A DNA stretch of 64,000 bases, taken from NCBI RefSeq assembly GCF_003841485.1, contig NZ_REFY01000002.1, positions 248,001 through 312,000 on the forward strand. The letters run 5' to 3'. This DNA is from Natrarchaeobius halalkaliphilus. Lineage in GTDB: Archaea > Halobacteriota > Halobacteria > Halobacteriales > Natrialbaceae. Positions within the stretch are counted from its first letter, which is position 1, and every line of letters begins with the position of its first letter. The translations under genes were made by a program, and so were the position numbers. The notes below the pieces were generated by a model. That model searched no databases and was not told where the DNA came from. It saw only the letters and a list, made by a program, of their open reading frames with translations. Below are positions 52,903-63,077 of this stretch, one piece after another.

Positions 52903-52940
52903 GGTTCGAAATCCGAACGGGCGACCGCGACGACGAATAA
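52899..52940 (+). other. 13-codon ORF between rpl29 and rnp1
   Basis: ATG overlaps the rpl29 stop (ATGA); codes [13 protein letters not shown] then TAA, eight bases before the RNase P component start. It could keep ribosomes on the mRNA into the next gene. No protein function is implied. Confidence 0.3.
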
Positions 52941-52948
52941 CGATACCA

Positions 52949-53398
52949 ATGGCACTGACACCCGAGACACTCCCGCGACACGAACTCAACGGACTTCCCG
53001 TCCGAGTCGTCGAGAGCGACGACCCCTCGCGGGTTGGCCTCGAGGGGCGCGTCGTCATCGAGACGGCGAACACGCTCTCGATAGAGGTTTGCGTTCCGCC
53101 GGAGACGGACCGGTGGCGAGACGATGCCGTCGAGCGCACCGACGGAGAGTCTCGGGTCGTCATGGTGCCCAAATCGGGCTCGGTATTCGAGTTTGCGATC
53201 ACAGATGACGCCGCCGGAGACGAGAAGTCACCGGGGACTGCGTCCAAACTGGCCGACACTCAACCTGGTGTCCACGAGCTATCGACGACACCAGACGGCG
53301 CTGGCGAGGACGCAGCCTACGTTACGGTCGATGGATCGCGGCTGCTCTCACGACCCGCCCGACGAACGGAAACGAATGGTGATTCACCATGGCAATAG
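52949..53398 (+). CDS. rnp1: Ribonuclease P protein component 1 (Rpp29/Pop4 homologue)
   Basis: 149 aa from ATG 52949. [38 protein letters not shown] and [15 protein letters not shown] are the Sm-like barrel motifs of Rnp1. An acidic stretch (about 85-125) is inserted before the end [16 protein letters not shown]. It binds the RNase P RNA and helps mature tRNA 5' ends. It sits in the ribosomal operon as usual in archaea and overlaps rps17 by 10 bases. Confidence 0.92.
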   Translation: MALTPETLPRHELNGLPVRVVESDDPSRVGLEGRVVIETANTLSIEVCVPPETDRWRDDAVERTDGESRVVMVPKSGSVFEFAITDDAAGDEKSPGTASKLADTQPGVHELSTTPDGAGEDAAYVTVDGSRLLSRPARRTETNGDSPWQ

Positions 53399-53835
53399 GA
53401 CTAGACGTTGAAACCCCTCCGGAACCGGATAACCCGGAGGAATACGACTACGAGAAGTGTCCGTTTTACGGCGAGCTCCCCGCTCGAGGCCAGATCCTCG
53501 AGGGGACCGTCGTTTCCACGGACATGGACAAGACCGTAGTCGTCGAACGAGAGTACGATGTAGCGGTCCCGAAGTACGACCGGTACATGAAACGTCGTTC
53601 GCGCATCCCGGCACACGTGCCGGGCGTGCTCGAGCCGCTCTCGCTCGGTGACACGGTCAAGATCGCAGAGACCCGACCACTATCGAAAACCAAATCGCAC
53701 GTGGTCGTCGAGATAACCGAAGAAGCGACCGCGGCTGACGTCGCAGAGCTGACGCGACCGGGCGAGCCCGAGCGCGAGCTCTCGAGCGAAGACGTCACCG
53801 CAGACGCCGACGACGAACCCGAAGGTGATCAGTGA
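53389..53835 (+). CDS. rps17: 30S ribosomal protein uS17
   Basis: 148 aa. [20 protein letters not shown], then [36 protein letters not shown] and [13 protein letters not shown]. An acidic C-terminal tail of about 30 aa is added. Its stop overlaps the rpl14 ATG by one base. Confidence 0.96.
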   Translation: MAIGLDVETPPEPDNPEEYDYEKCPFYGELPARGQILEGTVVSTDMDKTVVVEREYDVAVPKYDRYMKRRSRIPAHVPGVLEPLSLGDTVKIAETRPLSKTKSHVVVEITEEATAADVAELTRPGEPERELSSEDVTADADDEPEGDQ

Positions 53836-54233
53836 TGGAGGCGATGAAAGCCGACGTCACCCAGGGACTCAAGAAAGGGTCGCTGATCACGTGTGCCGAC
53901 AACACCGGCGCGCGCGAACTGAAAGTCATCAGCGTTTCGGGCTACCACGGCACCAAGAACCGCCAGCCGAAGGCGGGACTCGGTGACAAGGTAACCGTCT
54001 CGGTCACGAAAGGGACCCCGGAGATGCGCCGCCAGGTTCTCGAGGCAGTCGTTGTCCGCCAGCGAAAGTCGATTCGTCGGCCGGACGGAACCCGACTCAA
54101 ATTCGAGGACAACGCGGCAGTCATCATCGACGAGAACGAAGAGCCCCGCGGTACCGAGATCAAGGGACCGATCGCTCGCGAAGTCGCAGAGCGTTTCGGT
54201 GCAATCGCATCAACCGCGACGATGATCGTATAG
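53835..54233 (+). CDS. rpl14: 50S ribosomal protein uL14
   Basis: 132 aa from ATG 53835. [20 protein letters not shown], the hallmark NTGA motif, then [20 protein letters not shown] and [20 protein letters not shown]. It bridges to the 30S subunit and the factor-binding region. Confidence 0.97.
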   Translation: MEAMKADVTQGLKKGSLITCADNTGARELKVISVSGYHGTKNRQPKAGLGDKVTVSVTKGTPEMRRQVLEAVVVRQRKSIRRPDGTRLKFEDNAAVIIDENEEPRGTEIKGPIAREVAERFGAIASTATMIV

Positions 54234-54236
54234 ACC

Positions 54237-54605
54237 ATGAGCAAGCAACCACACAAACAGCGAAATCGAACGGAGCGCGCACCGCTTCACAAGCGGGGGA
54301 CGCAGCTTCACGCGACGCTTTCGGACGATCTTCGCGATGAGTACGACACGCGTCGAACTCGCGTCAACGCGGGCGACACGGTCGAGGTCATGCGCGGCGA
54401 CCACGCCGGCGAAGAAGGCGAGGTCCTTCGTGCAGTCCTCGAAGACGGCGTCGTTCACGTCGAGGACGTGACGGTCGAAACGGCAGACGGTGAAGAAGTG
54501 CCACGACCGCTCGACACCTCGAACGTCCGGATCACGGAACTCGATCTCTCGGACGAGCGACGCGAAGCACGCCTCGAAGGCGACGCGGACGGTGATACCG
54601 AATGA
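54237..54605 (+). CDS. rpl24: 50S ribosomal protein uL24
   Basis: 122 aa. [20 protein letters not shown], then [20 protein letters not shown] (KOW motif) and [20 protein letters not shown]. The stop overlaps rps4e by 4 bases. Confidence 0.96.
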   Translation: MSKQPHKQRNRTERAPLHKRGTQLHATLSDDLRDEYDTRRTRVNAGDTVEVMRGDHAGEEGEVLRAVLEDGVVHVEDVTVETADGEEVPRPLDTSNVRITELDLSDERREARLEGDADGDTE

Positions 54606-55354
54606 CGAAACACCAGAAACGACTATCCGTTCCGAAGTCCTGGCCGGTCGAACGAAAGACCGAGGTCTTCACGGTCAAAGCCGGAGCCGGTCCCCACGGC
54701 GAGGAGGGTGTCCCCCTCGTCGTCCTCTTGCGGGACGTTCTCGGTTACGTTGACTCGAAAAAGGAAGCACGGTACGCACTCTCAGAGGATTCGATCCTCG
54801 TCAACGGAGAGTCGATCAACGACGAGCAGCGTCCGATCGGAATCTTCGACATTCTCGCGTTCCCTGGACGCGAAGAGAGCTACCGGATCTTCCCCGATGA
54901 GGGCGGCCGTCTCGCTCTGACGGAGATCGACGAGGAATCCGCTGGCAGCCGCCTCGGCAAGATCGAGGGCAAACAGCAGGTTCCGGGCGGCGACACGCAG
55001 CTGTCGCTTCACGACGGTACGAACGTCATCGTCGACGCCGAAAGCGAGTACGTCGCGAACGATTCCATCGTCATCGACAACGAAGACAAGTCGATCGTCG
55101 CTCACTTCCCCTACGAGGAAGGTGCACTCGTCACCGCGATCCGGGGCAACCACGGCGGCAAGATCGGTGAGGTCGAAACGATCGACGTCACGCCCGGTAG
55201 CGGTCCGAACACCGTCGCCGTCTCGACGGACGACGGCGAGTTCGAGACCATCGAGGAGTACGTCGTCGTCATCGACGAGAACTTCACGAGCGACGACTCG
55301 TCGTCGGAAGATGAGAGCGGTGAAACCGCGAGCGACGGAGGTGACGACGAATGA
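54602..55354 (+). CDS. rps4e: 30S ribosomal protein eS4
   Basis: 250 aa, archaeal/eukaryotic S4e. [21 protein letters not shown]4-like RNA-binding [20 protein letters not shown], the S4e domain, and a KOW region ([20 protein letters not shown]). An acidic Ser/Asp tail follows. It overlaps rpl5 by 4 bases. Confidence 0.96.
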   Translation: MTKHQKRLSVPKSWPVERKTEVFTVKAGAGPHGEEGVPLVVLLRDVLGYVDSKKEARYALSEDSILVNGESINDEQRPIGIFDILAFPGREESYRIFPDEGGRLALTEIDEESAGSRLGKIEGKQQVPGGDTQLSLHDGTNVIVDAESEYVANDSIVIDNEDKSIVAHFPYEEGALVTAIRGNHGGKIGEVETIDVTPGSGPNTVAVSTDDGEFETIEEYVVVIDENFTSDDSSSEDESGETASDGGDDE

Positions 55355-55890
55355 GCGAAGCCGACTCCGGTGAGCTCCACGAAATGCGAGAACCTCGCGT
55401 CGAAAAGGTCGTCGTCCACATGGGCGTCGGTCAGGGTGGCCGCGAACTCGGCAAGGCCGAGGACATCATCGAGGAGGTTACCGACCAACAGAGCGTCCGA
55501 ACCCAGGCGAAACGGACGGAGCCCGACTTCGGCATTCGTCAGGGTGACCCGATCGGAACGAAGGTCACCCTTCGCGGTCAGGATGCCAACGAGTTCCTCG
55601 AGACGGCCCTGCCGCTTGCGGAGCTCTCGTCGAAGCAGTTCGACGATACGGGTAACTTCAGCTTCGGAGTCGAAGAGCACACGGCGTTCCCGAGCCAGGA
55701 GTACGATCCCGCGATCGGGATCTACGGACTCGACGTCACTGTCAACATGGTTCGGCCGGGCTACCGTATCGCCAAGCGCGACAAGGCGAATCGGTCGATT
55801 CCATCGAGTCACCGCCTGACTCCCGAGGACGCCATTTCGTTCCTCGAGGCGAACTTCGACGTATCTGTAGAGGAGACCGACGATGAGTGA
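55351..55890 (+). CDS. rpl5: 50S ribosomal protein uL5
   Basis: 179 aa. [40 protein letters not shown], then [20 protein letters not shown], the 5S rRNA-binding protein of the central protuberance. It overlaps rps14 by 8 bases. Confidence 0.97.
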   Translation: MSEADSGELHEMREPRVEKVVVHMGVGQGGRELGKAEDIIEEVTDQQSVRTQAKRTEPDFGIRQGDPIGTKVTLRGQDANEFLETALPLAELSSKQFDDTGNFSFGVEEHTAFPSQEYDPAIGIYGLDVTVNMVRPGYRIAKRDKANRSIPSSHRLTPEDAISFLEANFDVSVEETDDE

Positions 55891-56065
55891 AAGCGAACAC
55901 GAAAACGACCAGACGGGCGAGCACGCCGCAAAGCGCACTGGCCAGTTCGAGCAGTGCCAGCGCTGTGGCCGTAAGCAGGGCCTCGTCGGCAAGTACGACA
56001 TCAATCTTTGCCGACAGTGCTTCCGCGAGATCGCCCGCGACATGGGATTCAAGAAGTACCGATAA
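55883..56065 (+). CDS. rps14: 30S ribosomal protein uS14, zinc type
   Basis: 60 aa. The zinc ribbon is [20 protein letters not shown] with [18 protein letters not shown], two CxxC pairs. The N-terminal 18 residues are an acidic extension. It fits the archaeal short zinc-binding form. Confidence 0.96.
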   Translation: MSESEHENDQTGEHAAKRTGQFEQCQRCGRKQGLVGKYDINLCRQCFREIARDMGFKKYR

Positions 56066-56066
56066 T

Positions 56067-56459
56067 ATGACCGGGAACGATCCACTCAGCAACGCGCTCT
56101 CGGGGCTCGACAACGCCGAAAGCGTTGGCCATCTGAGCCACGAGGTAACGCCCGCCTCCAACGAAATCGGCAGCGTACTCGAGGTCTTTTACGACCGCGG
56201 GTACATCGACGGCTTCGAGTACGTCGACGACGGCAAAGCCGGTCAGTTCGAGGTCGAATTGAAAGGAGCGATCAACGCGTGTGGCCCCGTCAAGCCCCGC
56301 TACAGTGCCGGTGCCGAGGACTTCGAGAAGTGGGAGAAGCGATTCCTCCCCGCTCGAGACTTCGGCGCGCTCGTCGTCACGACGAGTAACGGCATCATGA
56401 GCCACTACGAGGCTCGTGAGCAGGGGATTGGGGGTCAGGTGATCGCATACGTCTACTAA
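56067..56459 (+). CDS. rps8: 30S ribosomal protein uS8
   Basis: 130 aa from ATG 56067. [20 protein letters not shown], then [20 protein letters not shown] and [19 protein letters not shown], with the conserved S-x-GI-x-SHxEA 16S-binding end. Confidence 0.97.
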   Translation: MTGNDPLSNALSGLDNAESVGHLSHEVTPASNEIGSVLEVFYDRGYIDGFEYVDDGKAGQFEVELKGAINACGPVKPRYSAGAEDFEKWEKRFLPARDFGALVVTTSNGIMSHYEAREQGIGGQVIAYVY

Positions 56460-56461
56460 CC

Positions 56462-56995
56462 ATGCGAGTCGAACTGGAAATCCCCGACAACGTAACCGTC
56501 GAGACCGACCACCTCGATGTGACCGTCGACGGACCGGAAGGCACCGTTTCACGGCGTCTCTGGTACCCCGACGTGACCGTCGATGTGGAAGACGACACCC
56601 TGGTAATCGAAAGCGACACCGACGACGCGAAAACGAACGCGACCGTCGGTACCTTCGAGAGCCACGTCCAGAACGCGTTCCACGGCGTGACCGAGGGCTG
56701 GGAGTACGAGATGGAAGTCTTTTACTCTCACTTCCCGATGCAGGTCCGTGCGGAAGGAACCGACGTCGTCATCGAGAACTTCCTCGGCGAGAAGGCACCG
56801 CGACGAACGACTATCCACGGTGACACCGACGTCTCCGTCGACGACGAAGTCGTCGTCCTCACCGGTCCGAACAAAGAGGACGTCGGCCAGACGGCGGCAG
56901 ACATCGAGCAGCTGACGAAAGTCAGCGGCAAGGACACCCGCGTCTTTCAGGACGGGGTTTACATCACCAAAAAGCCAGCCAAAGGAGGTGCCTGA
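56462..56995 (+). CDS. rpl6: 50S ribosomal protein uL6
   Basis: 177 aa. LDVTVDGPEGTVSRRLWYPD and GTFESHVQNAFHGVTEGWEY, FLGEKAPRRTTI, then TGPNKEDVGQTAADIEQLTK and VFQDGVYITKKPAKG. Two homologous domains near the sarcin-ricin loop. Confidence 0.97.
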   Translation: MRVELEIPDNVTVETDHLDVTVDGPEGTVSRRLWYPDVTVDVEDDTLVIESDTDDAKTNATVGTFESHVQNAFHGVTEGWEYEMEVFYSHFPMQVRAEGTDVVIENFLGEKAPRRTTIHGDTDVSVDDEVVVLTGPNKEDVGQTAADIEQLTKVSGKDTRVFQDGVYITKKPAKGGA

Positions 56996-56998
56996 TAG

Positions 56999-57763
56999 AT
57001 GGCAGACGACGATCCAGAGCCGGACGTGGAGGCGGACGACGTCGACGCGACCGACGACGACGACCAGCAGGAACTCGAGGATATCAGCGGCGTCGGCGCG
57101 AGCAAAGCCGACGCGCTGCGCGACGCAGGCTTCGAGTCCATCGAGGACGTCAAGGAAGCCGATCAGGACGAACTGGCGGAGGCCGACGGCATCGGGAACG
57201 CACTCGCTGCCCGTATCAAAGCCGACGTCGGTGATCTCGAGGTCACGGCAGATACCGACGCCGAGATCGAAGACGACGCCGACGAGGACGACGAGGTCGC
57301 AGTCGAGGACGTGGAGACGGAACTCCAGCCTCGTGGACTGACCGAGAAAACGCCCGAACTCTCTGCGGACGAACAGCGATTGCTCGATCGGCGCAAGGCC
57401 GAGGGCAAACCGCAGTTCAACCGTCAGGACTACCACATGAAAAAGCGGACGCCGGAATCGTGGCGTCGGCCACGCGGCGGCCTCTCGAAACAGCGCCGTG
57501 GCATCAAAGGCAAAGGACCGAAGGTTCAGGCCGGCTACCGAACGCCCGAATCAGTTCGCGGGAAACATCCGAGCGGATTCGACGAGGTCTACGTGGAGAA
57601 CACCGACGATCTCGAGGGCGTCGACGGCGACACGGAAGCGGTCCGAATCGCGTCCTCGGTCGGTGCGCGAAAACGCGAACGAATCGAAGAAACCGCCGAA
57701 GACAACGGCGTTCGCGTGCTGAATCCGACCTACGAAGAAGTCGAGGTGGATACAGATGACTGA
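56999..57763 (+). CDS. rpl32e: 50S ribosomal protein eL32 with N-terminal HhH domain
   Basis: 254 aa, about twice the eukaryotic core. Residues 20-85 are two helix-hairpin-helix motifs ([38 protein letters not shown]). The L32e core starts near 120: [40 protein letters not shown], then [20 protein letters not shown]. The HhH extension is known in haloarchaea. It overlaps rpl19e by 8 bases. Confidence 0.95.
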   Translation: MADDDPEPDVEADDVDATDDDDQQELEDISGVGASKADALRDAGFESIEDVKEADQDELAEADGIGNALAARIKADVGDLEVTADTDAEIEDDADEDDEVAVEDVETELQPRGLTEKTPELSADEQRLLDRRKAEGKPQFNRQDYHMKKRTPESWRRPRGGLSKQRRGIKGKGPKVQAGYRTPESVRGKHPSGFDEVYVENTDDLEGVDGDTEAVRIASSVGARKRERIEETAEDNGVRVLNPTYEEVEVDTDD

Positions 57764-58205
57764 TCTCTCCGCACAGAAGCGACTCGCGGCCGACGTCCTC
57801 GACGTGGGACAGAACCGCATCTGGTTCGATCCCACCGCACAGGGCGACATCGCTGAGGCGATTACCCGCGACGAGATCCGCGAACTCGTCGACGACGGCC
57901 TCATTCAGGCCGACGACGCCCGTGGAAACTCCCGCGGCCGCGCTCGAAAGCGAAACGAAAAGCGTTCGTACGGTCACCAGAAGGGGGCCGGTAAGCGCAA
58001 AGGCAAGAAGGGTGCTCGCCAGAACGAAAAAGAGCAGTGGCAGAACAAGATTCGTGCACAGCGACGGACGCTCCGTGAACTCCGAGACAAGGGCGAGCTG
58101 ACGCCCACCCAGTACCGCGAGCTCTACAAGAAGGCTGGCGGTGGGGAGTTCCGTAGCGTCCAGTATCTGTTGAACTACATCGACGACAACTACGGTGACA
58201 ACTAA
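57756..58205 (+). CDS. rpl19e: 50S ribosomal protein eL19
   Basis: 149 aa. [40 protein letters not shown], then [20 protein letters not shown] and [20 protein letters not shown]. Long helices at the subunit interface. The stop overlaps the rpl18 ATG by one base. Confidence 0.97.
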   Translation: MTDLSAQKRLAADVLDVGQNRIWFDPTAQGDIAEAITRDEIRELVDDGLIQADDARGNSRGRARKRNEKRSYGHQKGAGKRKGKKGARQNEKEQWQNKIRAQRRTLRELRDKGELTPTQYRELYKKAGGGEFRSVQYLLNYIDDNYGDN

Positions 58206-58753
58206 TGGCGACAGGACCACGATACAAGGTACCGATGCGTCGTCGCCGTGAGGTCCGGACGGACTACCATCAGAGGTTGCGCCTGCTGAAATCGGGCAAG
58301 CCCCGCCTCGTTGCTCGCAAGAGCAACAAGCACACTACGGCGCAGCTGATCACGCCCGGCCCTCAGGGAGACGAAACCCTCGCCAGCGCGTACTCGGGAG
58401 ACCTCGAAGAGTACGGCTGGGAGGCACCAACGAGTAACATATCCGCGGCCTATCTGACCGGCCTACTGGCCGGAAAACGAGCCGTCGACGCAGGCCTCGA
58501 GGAAGCGGTCCTCGACATCGGCCTCAACACTGCAACGCCCGGCAACAAGGTGTTCGCACTACAGGAAGGTGCGATCGACGCGGGCCTCGAGATTCCGCAC
58601 AACGACAGCGTGCTCGCGGACTGGTCGCGTACTCGCGGTGAACACATCGCTGAGTACGCAGAGCAGCTCGACGAGCCGCTGTACAGCGGAGAGTTCGACG
58701 CAGTCGAACTCCCAGAACACTTCGACGAGGTACGAGAGGCGATTCTCGAATGA
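58205..58753 (+). CDS. rpl18: 50S ribosomal protein uL18
   Basis: 182 aa. [40 protein letters not shown], then [20 protein letters not shown]. The 5S rRNA-binding protein. Overlaps rps5 by 4 bases. Confidence 0.97.
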   Translation: MATGPRYKVPMRRRREVRTDYHQRLRLLKSGKPRLVARKSNKHTTAQLITPGPQGDETLASAYSGDLEEYGWEAPTSNISAAYLTGLLAGKRAVDAGLEEAVLDIGLNTATPGNKVFALQEGAIDAGLEIPHNDSVLADWSRTRGEHIAEYAEQLDEPLYSGEFDAVELPEHFDEVREAILE

Positions 58754-59412
58754 GCGCAAACGACTACAACGACGACGGCTGGCAGCCGGTCACCCGTCTC
58801 GGCCGGAAGGTTCAGGAGGGCGAAATCGATACGATGGAGACTGCCCTCAACTCGGGACTCCCGCTGAAGGAGCCCGAACTCGTCGATCAGCTCCTTCCGG
58901 GGCTGGACGACGAAGTGCTGGACATCAACATGGTCCAGCGAATGACCGACTCCGGACGCCGCGTGAAGTTTCGATGTGTCGTCGTGGTGGGTAACCGCGA
59001 CGGCTACGTCGGCTACGCGGAAGGCCGAGACGATCAGGTCGGCTCCGCCATCCAGAAGGCGATCGGTATCGCGAAGCTAAACATCATTCAGGTTCCACGC
59101 GGCTCCGGTTCGTGGGAGGATCGATCCGACCGTCCGCACTCGCTGACCCGCCGAACGAGCGGCAAGGCCGGCTCGGTCGAAGTCGACGTCATCCCGGCTC
59201 CGGAAGGACTCGGCCTCGCCGCGAGTGACACCGTCCGCGCCGTCCTCGAGCTTGCAGGGCTCGAGAACGCCTGGACGAAAAGTCACGGCAACACGCGAAC
59301 GACGGTCAACCTCGCGAAGGCGACGTTCAACGCACTCGAGAACGCCTCGCAGTCGCGACTGCCGCGTTCGGTCGGTGCCGACCGGGAGGACGCCGAGGTG
59401 GCTGACCAATGA
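58750..59412 (+). CDS. rps5: 30S ribosomal protein uS5
   Basis: 220 aa. DIMVQ-type stretch as [20 protein letters not shown], then [40 protein letters not shown] and [20 protein letters not shown]. The fidelity-related protein with a dsRBD-like N-domain. Overlaps rpl30 by 4 bases. Confidence 0.97.
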   Translation: MSANDYNDDGWQPVTRLGRKVQEGEIDTMETALNSGLPLKEPELVDQLLPGLDDEVLDINMVQRMTDSGRRVKFRCVVVVGNRDGYVGYAEGRDDQVGSAIQKAIGIAKLNIIQVPRGSGSWEDRSDRPHSLTRRTSGKAGSVEVDVIPAPEGLGLAASDTVRAVLELAGLENAWTKSHGNTRTTVNLAKATFNALENASQSRLPRSVGADREDAEVADQ

Positions 59413-59876
59413 AGGCCGTCGTCCAGGTCCGTGGCGAAGTCAACCGCCAGGAGGACGTCCAGGACACGCTCGAGATGCTCAACATCCACAGCGTCAACCA
59501 CTGTGCACTCATTCCCGAAACCGACACGTACCGGGGAATGATCACCAAAGTCAACGATTACGTCGCTCACGGAGTGCCGGAGTCCGCCGTCCTCGAGACG
59601 GTCCTCGAAAAGCGTGCAGAGCCGCTCGAAGGCTCACAGTCCGACGTCGACGAGGAGTGGCTCGCGGACAACACCGACTACGACGATTTCGCCGCGCTTG
59701 CCGAGGCGCTGCTCGCAGAGGAGACGACCCTTCGCGATGAGGGGCTCTCTCCGACGTTGCGACTTCACCCGCCGCGCGGTGGTCACGACGGCATCAAGAA
59801 GCCGACCGCCGAGGGAGGCCAACTCGGAAAGCATACAACAGCGCAGATTAACGACCTGCTAGAATCGATGCGATAA
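59409..59876 (+). CDS. rpl30: 50S ribosomal protein uL30
   Basis: 155 aa, archaeal length. [40 protein letters not shown] and [18 protein letters not shown], then FTLHPPRGG-like [20 protein letters not shown]. Confidence 0.96.
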   Translation: MKAVVQVRGEVNRQEDVQDTLEMLNIHSVNHCALIPETDTYRGMITKVNDYVAHGVPESAVLETVLEKRAEPLEGSQSDVDEEWLADNTDYDDFAALAEALLAEETTLRDEGLSPTLRLHPPRGGHDGIKKPTAEGGQLGKHTTAQINDLLESMR

Positions 59877-59878
59877 CT

Positions 59879-60370
59879 ATGACGAGCAAAAAACGACGCC
59901 AGCGCGGATCCCGAACCCACAGCGGTGGTACTCACAAGAATCGACGAGGTGCGGGTCATCGCGGTGGTCGCGGCCGTGCCGGACGAAGCAAACACGAGTT
60001 TCACAACTACGAACCGAAGGGCAAACACGGGTTCAAGCGACCACACGACATTCGTGACGAGGTCGCAGAGATCGACGTCCAGAAGCTAGACGAAGACGCG
60101 ATCCTCTACGTTGCCGACGATCTCGCTGACGAGACCGACGGTGGCTACGAACTCGACGCACGGGACATCGTCGAGGACGGTTACGACGTCGACATCGTCA
60201 AGGTCCTCGGCTCCGGTCAGGTCCGCAACCAGCTAACGGTGACGGCTGACGCCTTTTCCGAGACCGCTCGCGAGAAACTCGAGGCGGCAGGCGGTGAGGC
60301 TATCGTTTCGGAGCGAGCCCAGGAAGACGACGCCGAAACCGACGACGAACCCGAACAGAACGAGGACTAA
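59879..60370 (+). CDS. rpl15: 50S ribosomal protein uL15
   Basis: 163 aa. KKRRQRGSRTHSGGTHKNRR, GAGHRGGRGRAGRSKHEFHN, YEPKGKHGFKRPHDI and a C-terminal GSGQVRNQLTVTADAFSETA, followed by an acidic tail. Three bases before secY. Confidence 0.97.
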   Translation: MTSKKRRQRGSRTHSGGTHKNRRGAGHRGGRGRAGRSKHEFHNYEPKGKHGFKRPHDIRDEVAEIDVQKLDEDAILYVADDLADETDGGYELDARDIVEDGYDVDIVKVLGSGQVRNQLTVTADAFSETAREKLEAAGGEAIVSERAQEDDAETDDEPEQNED

Positions 60371-60373
60371 CAG

Positions 60374-61837
60374 ATGGGATGGAAGGAAGCCGCCGAACCA
60401 GTCTTGACGCGGATGCCCGCAGTCCAGCGTCCACAGAAGCACGTTCCGTTCAAGCGGAAACTGGCCTGGACAGCTGGCATTCTCGTGTTGTACTTCTTCC
60501 TGACGAACATCGGGTTGCTCGGGATGGAAGCCGGGCAGGGCGACGACCTCTTCGGTGAGTTTCGTGCCGTTCTCGCCGGAGAACACGGTTCGCTGATGCA
60601 AGTCGGTATCGGACCGATCGTCACGGCCAGCATCGTCATGCAACTCCTCGGCGGTGCGAACCTGCTCGGTCTCGACACGGACGATCCTCGAGACCAGGTG
60701 CTCTATCAGGGACTGCAGAAACTGCTCGTCATCTTGATGACGGCGCTAACTGCGCTCCCGATGGTGTTCGCCGGCGGTTTCCTGCCAGCCCAGCCGACGC
60801 TGACGCTCGGCGGGTTCTCGTTCGATCAGACCCAGGTCCAGGCGCTGATGTTCCTCCAGATATTCATCGGCGGCGTCCTGATCCTCTATATGGACGAAGT
60901 CGTCAGTAAGTGGGGAGTCGGGAGCGGGATCGGGCTGTTCATCATCGCCGGTGTCAGCCAGCGTCTCGTCACCGGGTTTATTCAACCCACCGAAGGCGGA
61001 TTCTTCTACGACTGGTATCTGATCCTTACCGGCCAGGTGAATATCGGATCGATCGTCGCCGGTGACGGTCTCTACACGTTGTTACTTCAGGAGGGGCACA
61101 TCATCGCCCTGTTCACGACGCTGTTGATCTTCGGGATCGTCGTCTATGCCGAATCCGTTCGGGTAGAGATTCCACTCAGTCACTCACGCGTCAAAGGCGC
61201 TCGCGGTCGCTTCCCCGTGAAGCTCATCTACGCGAGCGTCCTGCCGATGATCCTCGTTCGCGCGCTGCAGGCGAACATTCAGTTCATCGGACAGATCATG
61301 GAGCGACAGTGGGCAGATATGCCGGCCTGGCTCGGACAGTACGGTCCGCAGGGTCAGCCGGTCAGTGGGTTCTTCTACTACACCGCACCGATCTACTCGC
61401 CCGAAGACTGGATGTGGTGGACCGGTGAAGTCGCCCAGGACGCCTGGATGGTGATGATCCGCGTCTCCGTCGACCTGACGTTCATGGTCATCGGTGGTGC
61501 GATCTTCGCGATTTTCTGGGTCGAGACGACGAACATGGGTCCAGAGGCGACCGCCCAGCAGATCCAGAACTCCGGGATGCAGATCCCCGGTTTCCGACAG
61601 AACACGGGCGTCATCGAGAAGGTCATGGAGCGATACATTCCACAGGTGACCGTTATCGGTGGTGCGCTCGTCGGGCTGCTCGCCGTCTGGGCGAACATGC
61701 TCGGCACCATCGGGGCCGTCACCGGGACCGGCCTGCTGCTGGCCGTTTCCATCACCTACAAGCTCTACGAGGAGATCGCAGAAGAGCAGATGATGGAGAT
61801 GCACCCGATGATGCGCCAGATGTTCGGCAAGGAGTAA
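60374..61837 (+). CDS. secY: Protein translocase subunit SecY (Sec61 alpha)
   Basis: 487 aa with ten membrane helices. MGWKEAAEPVLTRMPAVQRP, the plug/TM2 region, QLLGGANLLGLDTDDPRDQV, MDEVVSKWGVGSGIGLFIIA, VRVEIPLSHSRVKGARGRFP (cytosolic loop 8-9 that meets the ribosome) and a long external loop (WADMPAWLGQYGPQGQPVSG). It forms the channel for Sec-dependent export and membrane insertion, and closes the spc operon. Confidence 0.97.
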   Translation: MGWKEAAEPVLTRMPAVQRPQKHVPFKRKLAWTAGILVLYFFLTNIGLLGMEAGQGDDLFGEFRAVLAGEHGSLMQVGIGPIVTASIVMQLLGGANLLGLDTDDPRDQVLYQGLQKLLVILMTALTALPMVFAGGFLPAQPTLTLGGFSFDQTQVQALMFLQIFIGGVLILYMDEVVSKWGVGSGIGLFIIAGVSQRLVTGFIQPTEGGFFYDWYLILTGQVNIGSIVAGDGLYTLLLQEGHIIALFTTLLIFGIVVYAESVRVEIPLSHSRVKGARGRFPVKLIYASVLPMILVRALQANIQFIGQIMERQWADMPAWLGQYGPQGQPVSGFFYYTAPIYSPEDWMWWTGEVAQDAWMVMIRVSVDLTFMVIGGAIFAIFWVETTNMGPEATAQQIQNSGMQIPGFRQNTGVIEKVMERYIPQVTVIGGALVGLLAVWANMLGTIGAVTGTGLLLAVSITYKLYEEIAEEQMMEMHPMMRQMFGKE

Positions 61838-62171
61838 CGAATAGCTCCACTTCTTTCTGTTCGTAAACATCCCTGATCATCGGCTTCGTCTCGAGCAGCT
61901 ACGTTCGTGATGTCGCTGTGATCGTCCGCTGGTTCCTCGAGACGACGTACGGTCTCGCCTGACGGTATCGCTCGTCGGTGGTTTGGCTATCGCAGTCGTT
62001 GTACGTCACTGCACGCTCGTTTGCGAACTGCCGGCTACACGCTCGGTACTGGCCGCTCGAGTTCGAGTGGATCGGGATTTCGACGGTCACGTTCGCTCAC
62101 TCGAGTGACGCTAAAGGCTGTGTGACTGACTCAGTGACGACCCGAACTGAAAGTATGAAAACGGCGGTCGA
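61838..62171. other. Non-coding stretch after secY
   Basis: 334 bp. No gene I can support. Open frames here have atypical composition. On the plus strand a frame around 61915-62160 (LETTYGLA, interrupted by a stop) could be an old transposase relic, but I could not match it. Confidence 0.3.
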
Positions 62172-62429
62172 CTACTGGATGGAGTAGCCGGCTGCGACGG
62201 TGAGCAGGAACACCATAAACACGGCCATCCCCATCATGTAGGTGATCGATCGGGGTTCCTCGATGAGGTGCTGGTAGTAGCCGGCGATGAGGAGGATTTT
62301 AGCAACGGCGAGAACGATCGTTGCCGCCAGTGCGATCTCGTACGTGAAGAACTCGAAGAAGGCGAACTTACCCGTACCGAGTGCCAGCAGTACGACGTAA
62401 ATTAGCGCGTACGTTCGAACGTCAGCCAT
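62172..62429 (-). CDS. Cytochrome c oxidase subunit IV-like membrane protein
   Basis: 85 aa from ATG 62429. Three membrane helices: TYALIYVVLLALGTGKFAFF, IALAATIVLAVAKILLIAGY and TYMMGMAVFMVFLLTVAAGY, with YQHLIEEPRS between the last two, as in prokaryotic COX4-type (CtaF/CyoD-like) subunits. With the subunit III gene about 650 bp upstream on the same strand it belongs to a heme-copper oxidase. Confidence 0.8.
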   Translation of the reverse strand: MADVRTYALIYVVLLALGTGKFAFFEFFTYEIALAATIVLAVAKILLIAGYYQHLIEEPRSITYMMGMAVFMVFLLTVAAGYSIQ

Positions 62430-62562
62430 TGATCTCCATTCTGAGCGACGACCACTTATACCTTCCTCAATGCGGCTGATGCAGGGGTGATTCGGTCGTG
62501 TCGGCAACGGGTTTCTTCCGATCGTAACTCGGGTACTCCCATCGCGTCCGGGATGGCCGCGG

Positions 62563-62988
62563 GTGACGGAATTGCGGGTCGCCGTTTTCGACACGGGCAT
62601 CGACGACGATCATCCTGATATCGAACTGTACTCAGAGAACCCGTCGGATCCCACCTATCCCGGTGGATGAACCGAGTTCACCGAGACCGGCGAGCGACTC
62701 GAGAGCGCCTGGCATCCCGAAGACGGACCGGACCAGAATCGGTACGAACACGGTATTATCGACGCAGAAACCGCGGCTGAGGAACTCGTCGAGAGCTACG
62801 AGGAGTCCGAACCACTCACCGAAGCGAATTCCGACGACGCCGGAGCCAGTCCGGTCTCAAGCGTCGAAGCCAGCGAGCGGGACGAGGAGCCGTCCTGGTG
62901 GCTCGATGCCGATCCACTCGTCGTGGCCGTCTATCTGGGTCTGTTCGCCGTCGCCGGTGGAATCGCTGCCATCGCGATTCGAAACTGA
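62563..62988 (+). pseudogene. Subtilisin-like (S8) protease remnant
   Basis: One frame reads LRVAVFDTGIDDDHPDIELY, where DTG is the catalytic-Asp motif of subtilases, then an in-frame TGA at 62668-62670. The same frame then continues: ERLESAWHPEDGPDQNRYEH, after which the expected HGTHV region is missing and the C-terminal part follows, with acidic EELVESYEESEPLTEANSDD and a membrane anchor LVVAVYLGLFAVAGGIAAIA before the stop at 62988. A point stop (probably from TGG) plus a large internal deletion removed His and Ser of the triad. It is not functional. Confidence 0.6.
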
Positions 62989-63077
62989 CTCCCAGGCTTT
63001 CGAACCGGATCGATCACTCTCCTCGAGTCGGCTCGTATTCGGTAGCAAAAGTCGACGAAAAGCGTCGGAGATCGACG

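Noticed and set aside
61899-62090. 63-aa minus-strand frame after secY
   Set aside because: Composition unlike a gene; possible relic on the other strand could not be matched.
62668-62670. TGA in the subtilase remnant as selenocysteine or readthrough
   Set aside because: Haloarchaea have no selenocysteine system and the catalytic His/Ser part is deleted anyway.
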